DNA from: an uncultured Nioella sp.
GTDB lineage: Bacteria; Pseudomonadota; Alphaproteobacteria; Rhodobacterales; Rhodobacteraceae
Assembly: GCA_947495575.1 (NCBI GenBank)
Contig: CANLZL010000005.1
Span: 168,337-232,336 of the forward strand
Length of the DNA stretch: 64,000 nt
Direction: 5' to 3'
The translations under genes were made by a program, and so were the position numbers. The notes below the pieces were generated by a model. That model had not been told where the DNA came from. It did no database searches and saw nothing but the letters and a program-made list of their open reading frames with translations. Of this stretch, positions 50,670 through 59,289 are shown in pieces; the first letter of the stretch is position 1; each line of letters begins with the position of its first letter.

Positions 50670-50980
50670 CTGTTCTCAGTAGAATCGATTCCCAGCCGCG
50701 CTGCAACGAAGCAAAGGGAGGATCAAGAAAAACCTTATCAACGGTTTCTGTGGATAACCTTTAGGATAAATCCTTGGCAGAGCGATTTTTTCCTTGTTTT
50801 TGGCCCGCTTCGCCCATTTGCCTAATTTTTAGGCAGCATTTCAGGTTATTGATTTTAAAGAAAAGTTTTCCTGATATGTCCCTGTGACACCCTAGTGTCA
50901 TAAAAGGGTAACCTGGCTGTTACCGAAAGATTAACGGTGGACAAAACGAATTTACACTCAAAATTCCACAGAGAATCGGC
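50670..50980. other. AT-rich 311-base gap upstream of uvrC with DnaA-box-like sites and dyads
   Basis: No gene fits. A perfect DnaA box (TTATCCACA, on the minus strand at 50749-50757) is accompanied by related sequences TTATCAACG (50735-50743) and a TTATCC on the minus strand near 50763. An AT-rich tract follows. Two perfect dyads are present: TGACAC-CCTA-GTGTCA (50885-50900) and GGTAAC-CTGGCT-GTTACC (50907-50924). It should carry the uvrC promoter; an origin role is only a possibility. Confidence 0.5.
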
Positions 50981-51754
50981 TTATTCCACGCCCAGGATGT
51001 CCGGTGTCTGCCAGGCAAGATGCTGACCGCCATCGACGCAGATCAATTGCCCCGTAACAGCGCGTGCGTTCAGAAAATACCGCAGCGCTTCACAAATCCC
51101 CTCAGGGTCGGACCCGCGCTTGAGAACCGTGTTCTGGCGCTGCCTGTCAAAATGGTCCTGACTTTGACGGCCCCCGATCAAAGTGGGGCCCGGACCGATC
51201 GCGTTTACCCTGACATGCGGGGCCAGCGCCTGCGCCGCTGTTCGGGTAAAGGCCCAAAGGCCCATTTTCGCAATTGTATAACTCATGAATTCCGGGGTCA
51301 GTTTTCGGACCCGCTGATCAATCATATTGACGACCAGCCCTTGCGCTTGCGGCTCTCCGTTTTCGTCGGAAATAGCTGGAGGCACCTGATCGGCCATGGC
51401 TTGGGTTAGAACAACAGGCGCGCGCAGATTGGATTCGATATGCCGGTCCCAACTGACACGATCCATGCTGTCGATATTGTCGTATTCAAAGACCGACGCG
51501 TTGTTGATCAGCACCGTGATCGGACCAAGCGCGGCCACCGCGCGGGGCAGCAGGGTCTGCATCTGTTGTTCCCGCGTGAGGTCTGCTTGCAAAGTGACGG
51601 CACGCCGCCCGAACGCGCGCACCTCATCCGCTGTCGCCTCGGCCTCCTCCAGTGATCCAGAGTAATGGATTGCAACGTCATGCCCCGCCTTAGCCAAGGC
51701 CAAAGCCATGGCGCGGCCCAATCGACGGGCCCCTCCGGTCACCAGCGCGGTCAT
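50981..51754 (-). CDS. FolM/PTR1-like pteridine reductase (SDR)
   Basis: A 257-residue SDR with the pteridine reductase signature TGxxxRxG (TGGARRLG, 6-13), in place of the usual TGxxxGxG. The catalytic Asp-Tyr-Lys set is D146, Y159 and K163, as in PTR1/FolM, where Asp replaces Ser. The conserved NAIGPGPTL region follows. Probable reduction of dihydromonapterin or dihydropterins with NADPH (family knowledge). I chose ATG 51754, which gives the ATGA overlap with the antiporter gene. Confidence 0.82.
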   Translation of the reverse strand: MTALVTGGARRLGRAMALALAKAGHDVAIHYSGSLEEAEATADEVRAFGRRAVTLQADLTREQQMQTLLPRAVAALGPITVLINNASVFEYDNIDSMDRVSWDRHIESNLRAPVVLTQAMADQVPPAISDENGEPQAQGLVVNMIDQRVRKLTPEFMSYTIAKMGLWAFTRTAAQALAPHVRVNAIGPGPTLIGGRQSQDHFDRQRQNTVLKRGSDPEGICEALRYFLNARAVTGQLICVDGGQHLAWQTPDILGVE

Positions 51755-52734
51755 GCGGCGGACCCGATCAGGACAAAGGCGACATAGGCGAAATACATCG
51801 AGGTAAACGCGATGCCGGTGATCCGGCCGAAGGTCCATCGCCAGTATACATACGGGATCAACAGCAAAGACGCCCCCAACATCATCCAAAGGTCAAATCG
51901 CAGAATCTCAGGCACGACCGGGATCGGCCCTACGAAAGATGAGATGCCAATGATTGCCAAAAGGTTAAACACGTTGGAACCGATGACATTGCCAAGGGCC
52001 ACCTCGGCATGGCGGCGCAGGGCGGCCATGACGGTTGTTGCCAGTTCCGGCAAGGATGTGCCCACCGCAACCAAGGTCAGGCCGATGGCGGTTTCACTGA
52101 CACCAAAGCTGCGCGCGATGATGACCGAGCTATCGACCAGAAGGTCCGCGCCAAGCGGCAGACCAATCAGGCCCAGCACCATATAAAGGATGATCTTCCA
52201 CCAGCGCATGGTGGGGTCTGCGCCCTCAAGCTCTTCTTCCTCGACCGGGATCGCCGGCCCGGAACAGCCGTTGTCGCGACGATGGCAGCGCGCGGAATAG
52301 GCCGCATTGCCCAGCATATAGAAAAGTCCGGTTAGCAGGATCAGGCCATGCCACCACGTGAAGGGAGCAAAAAAGGCCAGCACGCAAAAGACTACGGACG
52401 CCCCGATCATGAACACATAGTCGCTGCGCGTGTCGCATTCAGATGTGTCCAACCCGGCGATGAGGGCCGGAATGCCCAAAACCAACAGGATATTGGCAGT
52501 GTTCGAGCCGACGACATTGCCCAACGCAAGACCAGGAACGCCATCCAGAATGGCGCTGATCGAGATCAGAAGTTCAGGGGCCGATGTGCCAAAGGCCACG
52601 ATTGTCAGGCTGACGATCATCGCCGGAATGCCAAGCCGCAGGCTCAGATTGACCGCGCCGCGCACCAGCGTGTCACCAGCCAGCAACAAGATCACCAGGC
52701 CAAGGCCCGCCAAAAGAAACTCATGGATCAGCAC
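51751..52734 (-). CDS. Calcium/sodium antiporter (YrbG family)
   Basis: A 327-residue membrane exchanger with two inverted halves, each having the alpha-repeat: VAFGTSAPELLISISAILDGVPGLALGNVVGSNTANILLVLG and VAVGTSLPELATTVMAALRRHAEVALGNVIGSNVFNLLAIIG. About ten membrane segments. It should exchange calcium or potassium for sodium or protons. The start is GTG 52734 with AAGGGCG upstream. It overlaps the reductase start and stops one base from the small zinc-ribbon gene upstream. Confidence 0.92.
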   Translation of the reverse strand: MLIHEFLLAGLGLVILLLAGDTLVRGAVNLSLRLGIPAMIVSLTIVAFGTSAPELLISISAILDGVPGLALGNVVGSNTANILLVLGIPALIAGLDTSECDTRSDYVFMIGASVVFCVLAFFAPFTWWHGLILLTGLFYMLGNAAYSARCHRRDNGCSGPAIPVEEEELEGADPTMRWWKIILYMVLGLIGLPLGADLLVDSSVIIARSFGVSETAIGLTLVAVGTSLPELATTVMAALRRHAEVALGNVIGSNVFNLLAIIGISSFVGPIPVVPEILRFDLWMMLGASLLLIPYVYWRWTFGRITGIAFTSMYFAYVAFVLIGSAA

Positions 52735-52735
52735 G

Positions 52736-52912
52736 TCAGCTGCGCCCTTTGTTGCAATGGCGGCACTCTCCGCCGGTGACTGAGATACGCCCGCATTCAG
52801 AACAGGTTCTGGGACGCGGCAGACTGCGGGAGGATCCCGGCCAGCGCAAACGGCCAAACATGGCCAAGACAGCCATTCCAATCAGAAAGAATGTGGCAAT
52901 CTTGACCAACAT
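52736..52912 (-). CDS. Small membrane protein with zinc-ribbon-like tail
   Basis: A 58-residue protein: a hydrophobic N-terminal helix (MLVKIATFFLIGMAVLAMFG), then a basic linker and a C-terminal CSECGRISVTGGECRHCNKG with two CxxC pairs that should bind zinc. Its ATG lies one base after the TAA of the S49 peptidase gene, and it ends one base before the antiporter start, so the three are probably one operon. Function unknown; similar short proteins occur after S49 peptidase genes in Rhodobacteraceae (recollection). Confidence 0.65.
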   Translation of the reverse strand: MLVKIATFFLIGMAVLAMFGRLRWPGSSRSLPRPRTCSECGRISVTGGECRHCNKGRS

Positions 52913-52913
52913 T

Positions 52914-53714
52914 TTACAATCCGAACCTCGCCCATTGTCCGCGATCTTCGATCTGGCCGATGGCCTCGCCCACCAGCGAGGCACCGAACCGCGAGAATAG
53001 CCCGCGTTTGGGGCCGTAAACCGCAAAGCGGGTTTTCTCGCCAAACCGTTCTTTCATCTTGGGCACAAGATGGGCGATGCCATCTGCAAGGCCAAGTTCA
53101 ACGGCTTTGCGTCCAACCCAGAATTCTCCGGTAAAAAGGTCCTGCGCATCGGTCAGCTTTTCACCGCGACTGGATTTTACATGCGCGATGAAGCTTTCAT
53201 GAATCTGCGCCTGCAAGGCTTTCAACCGCTCAACATCCTCATCCCTCTCTGGGCGGAACGGGTCGAGCATGGATTTATCCTTGCCTGACGTGTGGACGCG
53301 GCGCTCGATCCCGTGACGGTTGATAAATTCGTTCAAGCCGAAGCTGGCGGAGATGACACCGATCGACCCGGCGATGGAGCTTTCATCCAGCCAGATTTCT
53401 TCGCCTGCGCAAGCCAGCCAATACCCGCCCGAGGCCGCCACATCCTCAACAAAGGCATAAACGGGGATCTCTTTTTCCGCCGCCAACCGGCGAATGCGTG
53501 CGGCGATCAAAGAGGATTGGACCGGGCTGCCGCCGGGTGAGTTGATCAGCAAGGCAACGGCTTTTGGTTTGCCCTTGCGGAACGCGCGCTCGATCAACGG
53601 TGCGACGGTAGCGTCATTTAAAACGCCGGATCGGTTGCCTGTCATGATCGGGCCAGACAGACGGATAACAGCCACCAATGGGTCGCTGGACATAAAAGGA
53701 ATGAAACGCTTCAT
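52914..53714 (-). CDS. S49 family signal-peptide-peptidase-like protease
   Basis: A 266-residue SppA/SohB-type serine protease. LLINSPGGSPVQSSLIAARI and VEDVAASGGYWLACAGEEIWLDESSIAGSIGVI contain the nucleophilic Ser95; Lys145 or Lys147 (TSGKDKSML) is the probable general base. No clear membrane anchor, unlike the E. coli enzymes. ATG 53714 (MKRFIPF) was preferred to 53750. It is followed directly by the small zinc-ribbon gene. Confidence 0.9.
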   Translation of the reverse strand: MKRFIPFMSSDPLVAVIRLSGPIMTGNRSGVLNDATVAPLIERAFRKGKPKAVALLINSPGGSPVQSSLIAARIRRLAAEKEIPVYAFVEDVAASGGYWLACAGEEIWLDESSIAGSIGVISASFGLNEFINRHGIERRVHTSGKDKSMLDPFRPERDEDVERLKALQAQIHESFIAHVKSSRGEKLTDAQDLFTGEFWVGRKAVELGLADGIAHLVPKMKERFGEKTRFAVYGPKRGLFSRFGASLVGEAIGQIEDRGQWARFGL

Positions 53715-53874
53715 GCTGGGCGATGTAGAGTGCCACCTTGCGTGGTACAAGGCGGAGGCCAGTTAAAACACTGTCTTGTGTCCCTGTCGCCGCAAATCTG
53801 GCCGGTTTACCCTTGCTCATCGACTGTCGGGGGGGTGATATCGGCACACCTGAACTCAAGACGGATTCACGTCC

Positions 53875-54603
53875 TTGCCATTGAAACGCTTCATCTTTGC
53901 GACGTTTTTGCTGGTGCCGACCCCGGCCCTGGCAGAGGATATTTTGGTCTTTGCCGCGGCCAGCCTGCGTGGCGCGTTGGATGAGATCGTGGTTGCTTGG
54001 GAAGGTTCCCCTGTTGTCGCGTCCTATGCGGGCAGCGCGACGTTGGCCCGGCAAATCCAAGCCGGCGCACCGGCTGATATTTTCATTTCTGCCAATGCGG
54101 CCTGGATGGATGTGTTGGCGGCGGAGGAGATGATCCGAACACAAGCCGTCATTGCGGGCAATCGTCTGGTTCTGGCTGGTGCAGACGTGACACTGGGAAT
54201 ATGGCCTGAGGCCCTGATCGATTTGCCCAGTGACGCCCGGGTAGCTACAGGATTTGTCGCAGCTGTTCCGGTTGGCATCTATGCGTGGCAGGCGCTTGAA
54301 GCATCTGGATTGGCTGAAGCTACGCTTCCCCATCTTGTTCAAACGGAAAATGTCCGCCTCGCGCTATCCTTGGCTGCTCGCGGAGAGGTCGATCGGGCTA
54401 TCGTCTATGCCACCGATGCCATTGCGGAACCGGGCGTCGCCATTGCCGCTGAAATCCCAACTGATCTGCACGACCCGATTGAATATCCGGCGGGATTGCT
54501 GACAAACGCCGATCACCCAGACGCTCAAAGGTTTTTTGACTTTTTAAACGGTCCAGATGCCGCCGCCATCCTCTCTGACCACGGTTTTGAGGTGGCTGGA
54601 TGA
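53875..54603 (+). CDS. modA: Molybdate ABC transporter substrate-binding protein
   Basis: A 242-residue periplasmic binding protein with signal peptide (ATFLLVPTPALA). It begins with the family motif EDILVFAAASLRGALDEIV and holds SYAGSATLARQIQAGAPADIFISAN and the C-terminal RFFDFLNGPDAAAILSDHGF. Start codons are only TTG (53875 or 53881): an in-frame stop lies just upstream and no strong ribosome binding site is seen. It overlaps modB by four bases (ATGA). I saw no ModE-type Mo-box in front. Confidence 0.92.
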   Translation: MPLKRFIFATFLLVPTPALAEDILVFAAASLRGALDEIVVAWEGSPVVASYAGSATLARQIQAGAPADIFISANAAWMDVLAAEEMIRTQAVIAGNRLVLAGADVTLGIWPEALIDLPSDARVATGFVAAVPVGIYAWQALEASGLAEATLPHLVQTENVRLALSLAARGEVDRAIVYATDAIAEPGVAIAAEIPTDLHDPIEYPAGLLTNADHPDAQRFFDFLNGPDAAAILSDHGFEVAG

Positions 54604-55289
54604 ATTTCGGCGCTGCAGAATGGATAATTATCGGGCTGTCGCTGAAAGTGGCCATCTGGGCCGTGGTTTTAAGCCTGCCCTTTGCCATCCTCGCGGCCTT
54701 GGCGCTGGCACGCGGGCAGTTCTGGGGTAAATCGGCGCTGAATATCATGGTGCATTTGCCTTTGGTTCTGCCACCGGTTGTCACGGGTTATTTGCTGCTT
54801 TTGCTTTTTGGGCGAACTGGTCCGCTTGGGCAATTTCTGGATTGGGCCTTTGGCCTCACGCTCGCCTTTCGATGGACCGGGGCTGCGCTGGCCGCTGCGA
54901 TCATGGCCCTTCCGCTTACCGTTCGTGCGATCCGGCTGGCTATTGAGGCGGTGGACCCAAAACTGGAGCAAGCAGCGTCTACCCTTGGCGCATCTCGTTT
55001 GCGTGTTTTCTTTACCATCACCTTGCCTCTGATCATGCCCGGTCTTGCCGCCGGGCTTGTGCTGGGCTTTGCCAAGGCAATGGGTGAGTTCGGTGCGACG
55101 ATCACATTCGTTTCGAACATTCCCGGACAAACGCAAACCATTCCCACCGCAATCTACGCTTTGCTGCAGGTTCCCGGCCAAGAGGGTGCGGCGGCACGGC
55201 TCATCATAATATCGGTGGTCATCTCGGCCGGTGCCCTGATCCTGTCAGAATGGCTGGCCTCGCGGATGCGTCGGAGGATCGCGGGATGA
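54600..55289 (+). CDS. modB: Molybdate ABC transporter permease
   Basis: A 229-residue permease with about five membrane segments and the EAA loop AASTLGASRLRVFFTITLPLIMPGLAAGLVLGFAKAMGEFGATITFVSNIPGQTQTIPTAIY. It forms the channel for molybdate. ATGA overlaps on both sides link it to modA and modC. Confidence 0.95.
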   Translation: MNFGAAEWIIIGLSLKVAIWAVVLSLPFAILAALALARGQFWGKSALNIMVHLPLVLPPVVTGYLLLLLFGRTGPLGQFLDWAFGLTLAFRWTGAALAAAIMALPLTVRAIRLAIEAVDPKLEQAASTLGASRLRVFFTITLPLIMPGLAAGLVLGFAKAMGEFGATITFVSNIPGQTQTIPTAIYALLQVPGQEGAAARLIIISVVISAGALILSEWLASRMRRRIAG

Positions 55290-56353
55290 GCCTTGATCTG
55301 TCCATTTCGCACAAGCTGGGCGCGCTGGATCTGTCGCTAGAGGCGCAGTTGGGCGATGGCGTTACGGCGCTGTTTGGGCCGTCAGGATCCGGCAAGACTT
55401 CGGTCCTGAATATCATTGCCGGCCTCATCCGACCCGATGAGGGCAAAGTGACACTGAACGGTCGCGTTCTCTGCGATCAATCCTCGGGTGTGTTCCGTCC
55501 CGCAAATCAGCGCCGAATTGCGGTTGTGTTTCAAGAGGCGCGGCTGTTCCCACATATGACAGTCGAAAGAAACCTGCTGTATGGTGCGCCAGACCGGTCG
55601 GGGCTGGACGAAATGGCAGAGTTGCTGGGACTAACCGGTCTTTTGCGGCGTCACCCCGCAACCCTATCTGGCGGAGAGGCGCAGCGCGTCGCACTTGGAC
55701 GTGCCCTGTTGTCCCGGCCAGAACTTCTGTTAATGGATGAACCCTTGTCCGCGCTGGATAGCGCTCGCAAGGCGGAGCTGCTGCCGTATTTTGAACGCCT
55801 CAGGGATGAAGCGCGTGTGCCAATCCTTTATGTCAGTCACGCGGTGGAGGAAGTCGCCCGTCTGGCAGATACGGTCGTGTTGATGGAAGAAGGAAGAGCC
55901 CGCGCCATCGGACCCGCCAGCCAGATCTTTGCCGGTGACGGAATTGATATGCGGATCAGCCGTGACATGGCCGCGGGCCTCGTCGAAGTTACGGTCATTG
56001 CCCACGACAAGGCCGATCGCCTGACCGAGGTCACACTTGGGTCGTCAACGCTTTGGCTGCCGGGTCTAAACGGAGAGATTGGTGGCAAGCTGCGGCTGAA
56101 GATTGATGCCCGCGATGTGATGCTGATGACCGGGCGCCCCACGGGCACCAGCGCCCTCAATATCCTGCCGGTGACGATCACCGGAATTCGCGAAGGCCAC
56201 GGCCCCGGCGCACTGATTGACCTTGATCACGAGGGGACAAGACTGATCGCGCGCATAACACGGCGGTCCGTTCGGGGGCTGTCACTGACAAAAGATCAGA
56301 GGGTTTTCGCTGTTCTGAAATCCATGTCCGTAGCCCATCGTCGACCCGGATAG
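55286..56353 (+). CDS. modC: Molybdate ABC transporter ATP-binding protein
   Basis: A 355-residue ATPase: Walker A GPSGSGKTS, signature TLSGGEAQRVALGRALL, Walker B LLLMDEPLSALD, H-loop SHAVEEV, and a C-terminal MOP/TOBE-like domain (TSALNILPVTITGIREGHG onward) that may bind oxyanion for feedback inhibition. ATG 55286 overlaps the modB stop. Last gene of modABC. Confidence 0.95.
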   Translation: MSLDLSISHKLGALDLSLEAQLGDGVTALFGPSGSGKTSVLNIIAGLIRPDEGKVTLNGRVLCDQSSGVFRPANQRRIAVVFQEARLFPHMTVERNLLYGAPDRSGLDEMAELLGLTGLLRRHPATLSGGEAQRVALGRALLSRPELLLMDEPLSALDSARKAELLPYFERLRDEARVPILYVSHAVEEVARLADTVVLMEEGRARAIGPASQIFAGDGIDMRISRDMAAGLVEVTVIAHDKADRLTEVTLGSSTLWLPGLNGEIGGKLRLKIDARDVMLMTGRPTGTSALNILPVTITGIREGHGPGALIDLDHEGTRLIARITRRSVRGLSLTKDQRVFAVLKSMSVAHRRPG

Positions 56354-56487
56354 GGCGGTATCGCCCTTAGAAAACTGGGAAAACACACAGTTGTGACTGC
56401 GCCGACCACGGGATGACATTGCCCTTCCGGGCCAAACCCGGCATGATGGCCGACGTTATTTTGGCTGCCCCTATTGGAGAGATTCGT

Positions 56488-57141
56488 ATGTTGAGCAGAC
56501 GCCATTTCATCATGACCTCTGCCGCCCTGTTCTCGGCACCCATTGCCACGCCAGTTTTTTCGCAGCAATCGCAATGGGCCACATGGGATGCGCAGGTCAC
56601 TCCGCCAAATTATGATCCGGCGACGACAAACCCCTGGGGGTTTCATGACCGGTTTCTGCCCCGCTATGTGGAGGCCAATCCGGGCCTGAGACCGGGTGAC
56701 ATCCATGTCGATGCGGTCGCCCGCTATCTTTATCATATTCAGGATAATGGCACGGCGCTTCGCTTTGGCGTCGCGATTGGGCGCGGCGGGCTGTATGAGC
56801 CGGGCACCTACACGATCAACCGCAAGGCGCGCTGGCCATCCTGGACACCGACAGCCAACATGATCGCGCGGGAACCACATATCTACGCGCAGCACGAAGA
56901 TGGCATGCCAGGTGGCCCCAACAATCCGTTGGGTGCCCGCGCGCTGTACCTCTATGTCGGGAACCGCGACACCTATCTACGCATTCATGGCACACCACAG
57001 CCATGGTCAATTGGCAGCCGCGCAAGCTCTGGCTGCGTGCGTATGGTGATGCCGCATATCATTGGGCTGTACGAACAGGTCGATACCGGTGTCACCGCCG
57101 TGCTTTACCCTGCAGATGACCGTGTGACCGCCAATACCTAA
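56488..57141 (+). CDS. L,D-transpeptidase (YkuD domain)
   Basis: A 217-residue exported enzyme. The N-terminus MLSRRHFIMTSAALFSAPIA has a twin-arginine-like start and a hydrophobic core. The YkuD catalytic motif is HGTPQPWSIGSRASSGCVRM, with the nucleophilic Cys. It should make 3-3 peptidoglycan cross-links or attach lipoprotein to peptidoglycan. GGAGAG supports ATG 56488. It stands alone after modC and converges on a small lipoprotein gene. Confidence 0.92.
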   Translation: MLSRRHFIMTSAALFSAPIATPVFSQQSQWATWDAQVTPPNYDPATTNPWGFHDRFLPRYVEANPGLRPGDIHVDAVARYLYHIQDNGTALRFGVAIGRGGLYEPGTYTINRKARWPSWTPTANMIAREPHIYAQHEDGMPGGPNNPLGARALYLYVGNRDTYLRIHGTPQPWSIGSRASSGCVRMVMPHIIGLYEQVDTGVTAVLYPADDRVTANT

Positions 57142-57147
57142 TAGCGT

Positions 57148-57438
57148 TTAGCCTGCTACCTCTTCGCCCTCTGGCCGTGTGCAAATCATGCGGCCATCAC
57201 GGGTTCTGAGCGGCAAGTAGGTCGTTTCGACCGGACCGGCCCATTGATACCAGTAACATCCGTCATCCGGCATGATCCGGACCTGCGACAAGTTCTGGTT
57301 GGGTGCAACCACGGCGGCCACGGCCTCGGGCAGTTCTTCAATGGGCCGGGGGGCCATCGGGTCATTGCCTGAACCGTTCGGGGTCGCACAGGCCGCCAAT
57401 AACAGGGCCGGTGCCAGTAGGAAAAAATGAACTTTCAT
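57148..57438 (-). CDS. Hypothetical small lipoprotein
   Basis: A 96-residue protein with lipobox LLLAACATP (lipidated Cys near residue 17). The mature part has two further Cys (DDGCYWYQ and GRMICTRP) that could form a disulfide, around the motif YQWAGPVETTYLPLRTRDG. Similar short lipoproteins follow in Rhodobacteraceae; function unknown. ATG 57438 gives a standard signal peptide. It overlaps nothing and converges on the L,D-transpeptidase gene six bases away. Confidence 0.7.
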   Translation of the reverse strand: MKVHFFLLAPALLLAACATPNGSGNDPMAPRPIEELPEAVAAVVAPNQNLSQVRIMPDDGCYWYQWAGPVETTYLPLRTRDGRMICTRPEGEEVAG

Positions 57439-57504
57439 AAACGCGCCTCCGCAGCTTTGTGCCAAGGATAGGCGAGGAAGCGATCAGACGCTACAGAGCG
57501 TTGA

Positions 57505-57535
57505 GACAAAAGGCGATTTTGAAACGCCTTTTGTC
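57505..57535 (-). terminator. Terminator of mclA
   Basis: GACAAAAGGCG (57505-57515) pairs perfectly with CGCCTTTTGTC (57525-57535) around a nine-base loop. Read on the minus strand it follows the mclA stop by 24 bases. The U-run lies within the stem end. Confidence 0.8.
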
Positions 57536-57559
57536 AGGTTTGTGATCAGACCGGGCAGA

Positions 57560-58534
57560 TCAGGCCGCGATCTGTTTGGCCTTCTCGACCAGAACTTCAG
57601 CTTGGCGGATCGACGCATAGTCGATCAGGCGCCCATCCAAGGACACAGCGCCTTTGCCCGCTGCTTCTGCTTCGGCCATGGCCTTTAGAATGCGTTCGGC
57701 CTTGTCAACTTCGGCAGCAGACGGGCTCATCACCTCATTGGCCAGTGCAATCTGGCTGGGATGAATGGCCCATTTGCCCTCACAGCCCAAAACGGCCGCG
57801 CGGAACGCGGCTGCTTTGTAGCCTTCGGGGTCAGAGAAATCGCCAAACGGGCCGTCGATCGGACGCAGGCCATTGGCGCGCGCGGCAACGACCATATTGG
57901 CGATGGCCGAATGCCACATGTCACCCCAATGCACCTGTCGGGAACCATCTTCGGCCGGGTCCGTCAGCACCGCGTAATTCTCGTTCACGCCGCCAATGAC
58001 AGTGGTCCGTGCCCGCATCGACGCGGCATAGTCGGCAACCCCGAAATGAAGGCTCTCGTTGCGCTTGGAGGCACCGGCAATCGCATTCACATTTTGCATG
58101 CCCAATGCGGTCTCGATGATGTGTTCGAACCCGATGCGTTTGGTTAGGCCCGTGGCGTCTTCAACCTGGGTTGTCAGCATGTCGACCGCATAGACATCTG
58201 CCGCCGTTCCGACCTTCGGAATCATGATCAGGTCCAGACGTTCACCCGCCTGTTCCACGATATCGACCACATCGCGATACATGTAATGCGTGTCGAGGCC
58301 GTTGATGCGAATCGACATGGTCTTGGTGTTCCAGTCGACCTCATTCAGGGCCTTGATAATATTCTTGCGCGCCTGCGCTTTTTCGTCTGGCGCGACGGCA
58401 TCCTCAAGGTCGAGGAAGATCACGTCGACGTCAGATTGCGCAGCTTTTTCAAACATTTGCGGCTGGCTGCCGGGAACAGCCAACTCGCTGCGATTAAGCC
58501 GACCGGGCGCTTGCTCGATGGGATGAAAACTCAT
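57560..58534 (-). CDS. mclA: L-malyl-CoA lyase of the serine cycle
   Basis: A 324-residue CitE/malyl-CoA lyase family enzyme cleaving malyl-CoA to glyoxylate and acetyl-CoA. The N-terminus PGRLNRSELAVPGSQPQMFEKAAQ and DVIFLDLEDAVAPDEKAQARKNI, followed by RINGLDTHYMYRDVVDIVEQ, match the Methylobacterium serine-cycle MclA closely in both residues and length. The conserved metal-binding Glu/Asp lie in RIGFEHIIETALG and FGVADYAASMRA. It is downstream of the LuxR-type regulator on the same strand and near mtkAB and sgaA-like genes, confirming the pathway. ATG 58534 was chosen. Confidence 0.93.
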   Translation of the reverse strand: MSFHPIEQAPGRLNRSELAVPGSQPQMFEKAAQSDVDVIFLDLEDAVAPDEKAQARKNIIKALNEVDWNTKTMSIRINGLDTHYMYRDVVDIVEQAGERLDLIMIPKVGTAADVYAVDMLTTQVEDATGLTKRIGFEHIIETALGMQNVNAIAGASKRNESLHFGVADYAASMRARTTVIGGVNENYAVLTDPAEDGSRQVHWGDMWHSAIANMVVAARANGLRPIDGPFGDFSDPEGYKAAAFRAAVLGCEGKWAIHPSQIALANEVMSPSAAEVDKAERILKAMAEAEAAGKGAVSLDGRLIDYASIRQAEVLVEKAKQIAA

Positions 58535-58628
58535 GTCAGACCACTCCTTTTTGTTCTGGCCATTGGGCACGGCGGCCAGAAAAAGAGCAGAATTCAAATC
58601 AAGTCAAGAAATATTATTGCGTACAAAA

Positions 58629-58639
58629 GCATACATTCG
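58629..58639 (-). promoter_or_regulatory. Motif upstream of mclA shared with the divergent promoter
   Basis: GCATACATTCG at 58629-58639, 95 bases before mclA, matches GCATACATCCG at 59345-59355 in the regulator/sgaA-like promoter (10 of 11). It sits in an AT-rich gap of 110 bases. It may be the site of the LuxR-type regulator. The match is short and could be chance. Confidence 0.4.
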
Positions 58640-58644
58640 GAACA

Positions 58645-59289
58645 TTATTTTGACGACTTCGACCCCTCAGTCAGACGCGAGGAATAATAAAACGCGATGG
58701 CCTGTGCCCGGTTCTTGACCGAGAGTTTGTCATAGAGGTTTGAGAGGTGAAATTTGACGGTATTGAGCGAGATGCCAAGCTCTGCCGAAAGCTGCCGATT
58801 GGTCAGGCCCTTTGAGAGGGCCTCCAGCATGACCCGTTCCTTGCGGCTGAGGCTTTGAATCGGGTCGGCCTGCAGGTCACGAATGTCGACGAAGGGAAAC
58901 ACCATTTTGCCCGCAGCGACATCGGCGCAGGTGGTTAGCAGGTTCTCAACCTCGCCCGACCGGGAGGCAAAGCCCGCCGCCCCGGCACTCATCGCCAATC
59001 GGGGCAAATCTCGCGCTTGATCGCCATAGACGACAAACCGCGGGGCGTTTTCGTATTCCCGCAAAACCTCGATCAGCTTGGCGCCCCCCAAAACCGGCAA
59101 ATCCCAGTCGATCACTCCGATCTGGACAGGCACCCGCATCACGGTGCCAAGGAAGCCTTCGGCGGTGGCCGAGGTCGCAACCAAAGAGAATCGCGGATCG
59201 CGTTCGAAAATCTCGGACATGGCCGATAAAACCAGCGGATTGGCATCTGCCAGCATGACGCCAATCGGACCGTCATTTTTCTCAACCAT
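58645..59289 (-). CDS. LuxR-type regulator with atypical receiver domain
   Basis: A 214-residue protein with a receiver-like N-half and a C-terminal LuxR HTH (LSRKERVMLEALSKGLTNRQLSAELGISLNTVKFHLSNLYDKL). The phospho-acceptor position has Asp61 (VIDWDLPVLGG) and Asp15 remains, but the usual Thr/Ser region reads VVYGD and the usual Lys is Arg110 or nearby. So normal phosphorylation is doubtful. No histidine kinase lies nearby. It precedes mclA and diverges from the serine-cycle operon, so it likely regulates both (inference). ATG 59289 was preferred to an upstream start at 59412. Confidence 0.85.
   Translation of the reverse strand: MVEKNDGPIGVMLADANPLVLSAMSEIFERDPRFSLVATSATAEGFLGTVMRVPVQIGVIDWDLPVLGGAKLIEVLREYENAPRFVVYGDQARDLPRLAMSAGAAGFASRSGEVENLLTTCADVAAGKMVFPFVDIRDLQADPIQSLSRKERVMLEALSKGLTNRQLSAELGISLNTVKFHLSNLYDKLSVKNRAQAIAFYYSSRLTEGSKSSK

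Noticed and set aside
53760..53875. ModE (Mo-box) operator in front of modA
   Set aside because: No ATCGNTATATA-like inverted repeat was found in the gap.
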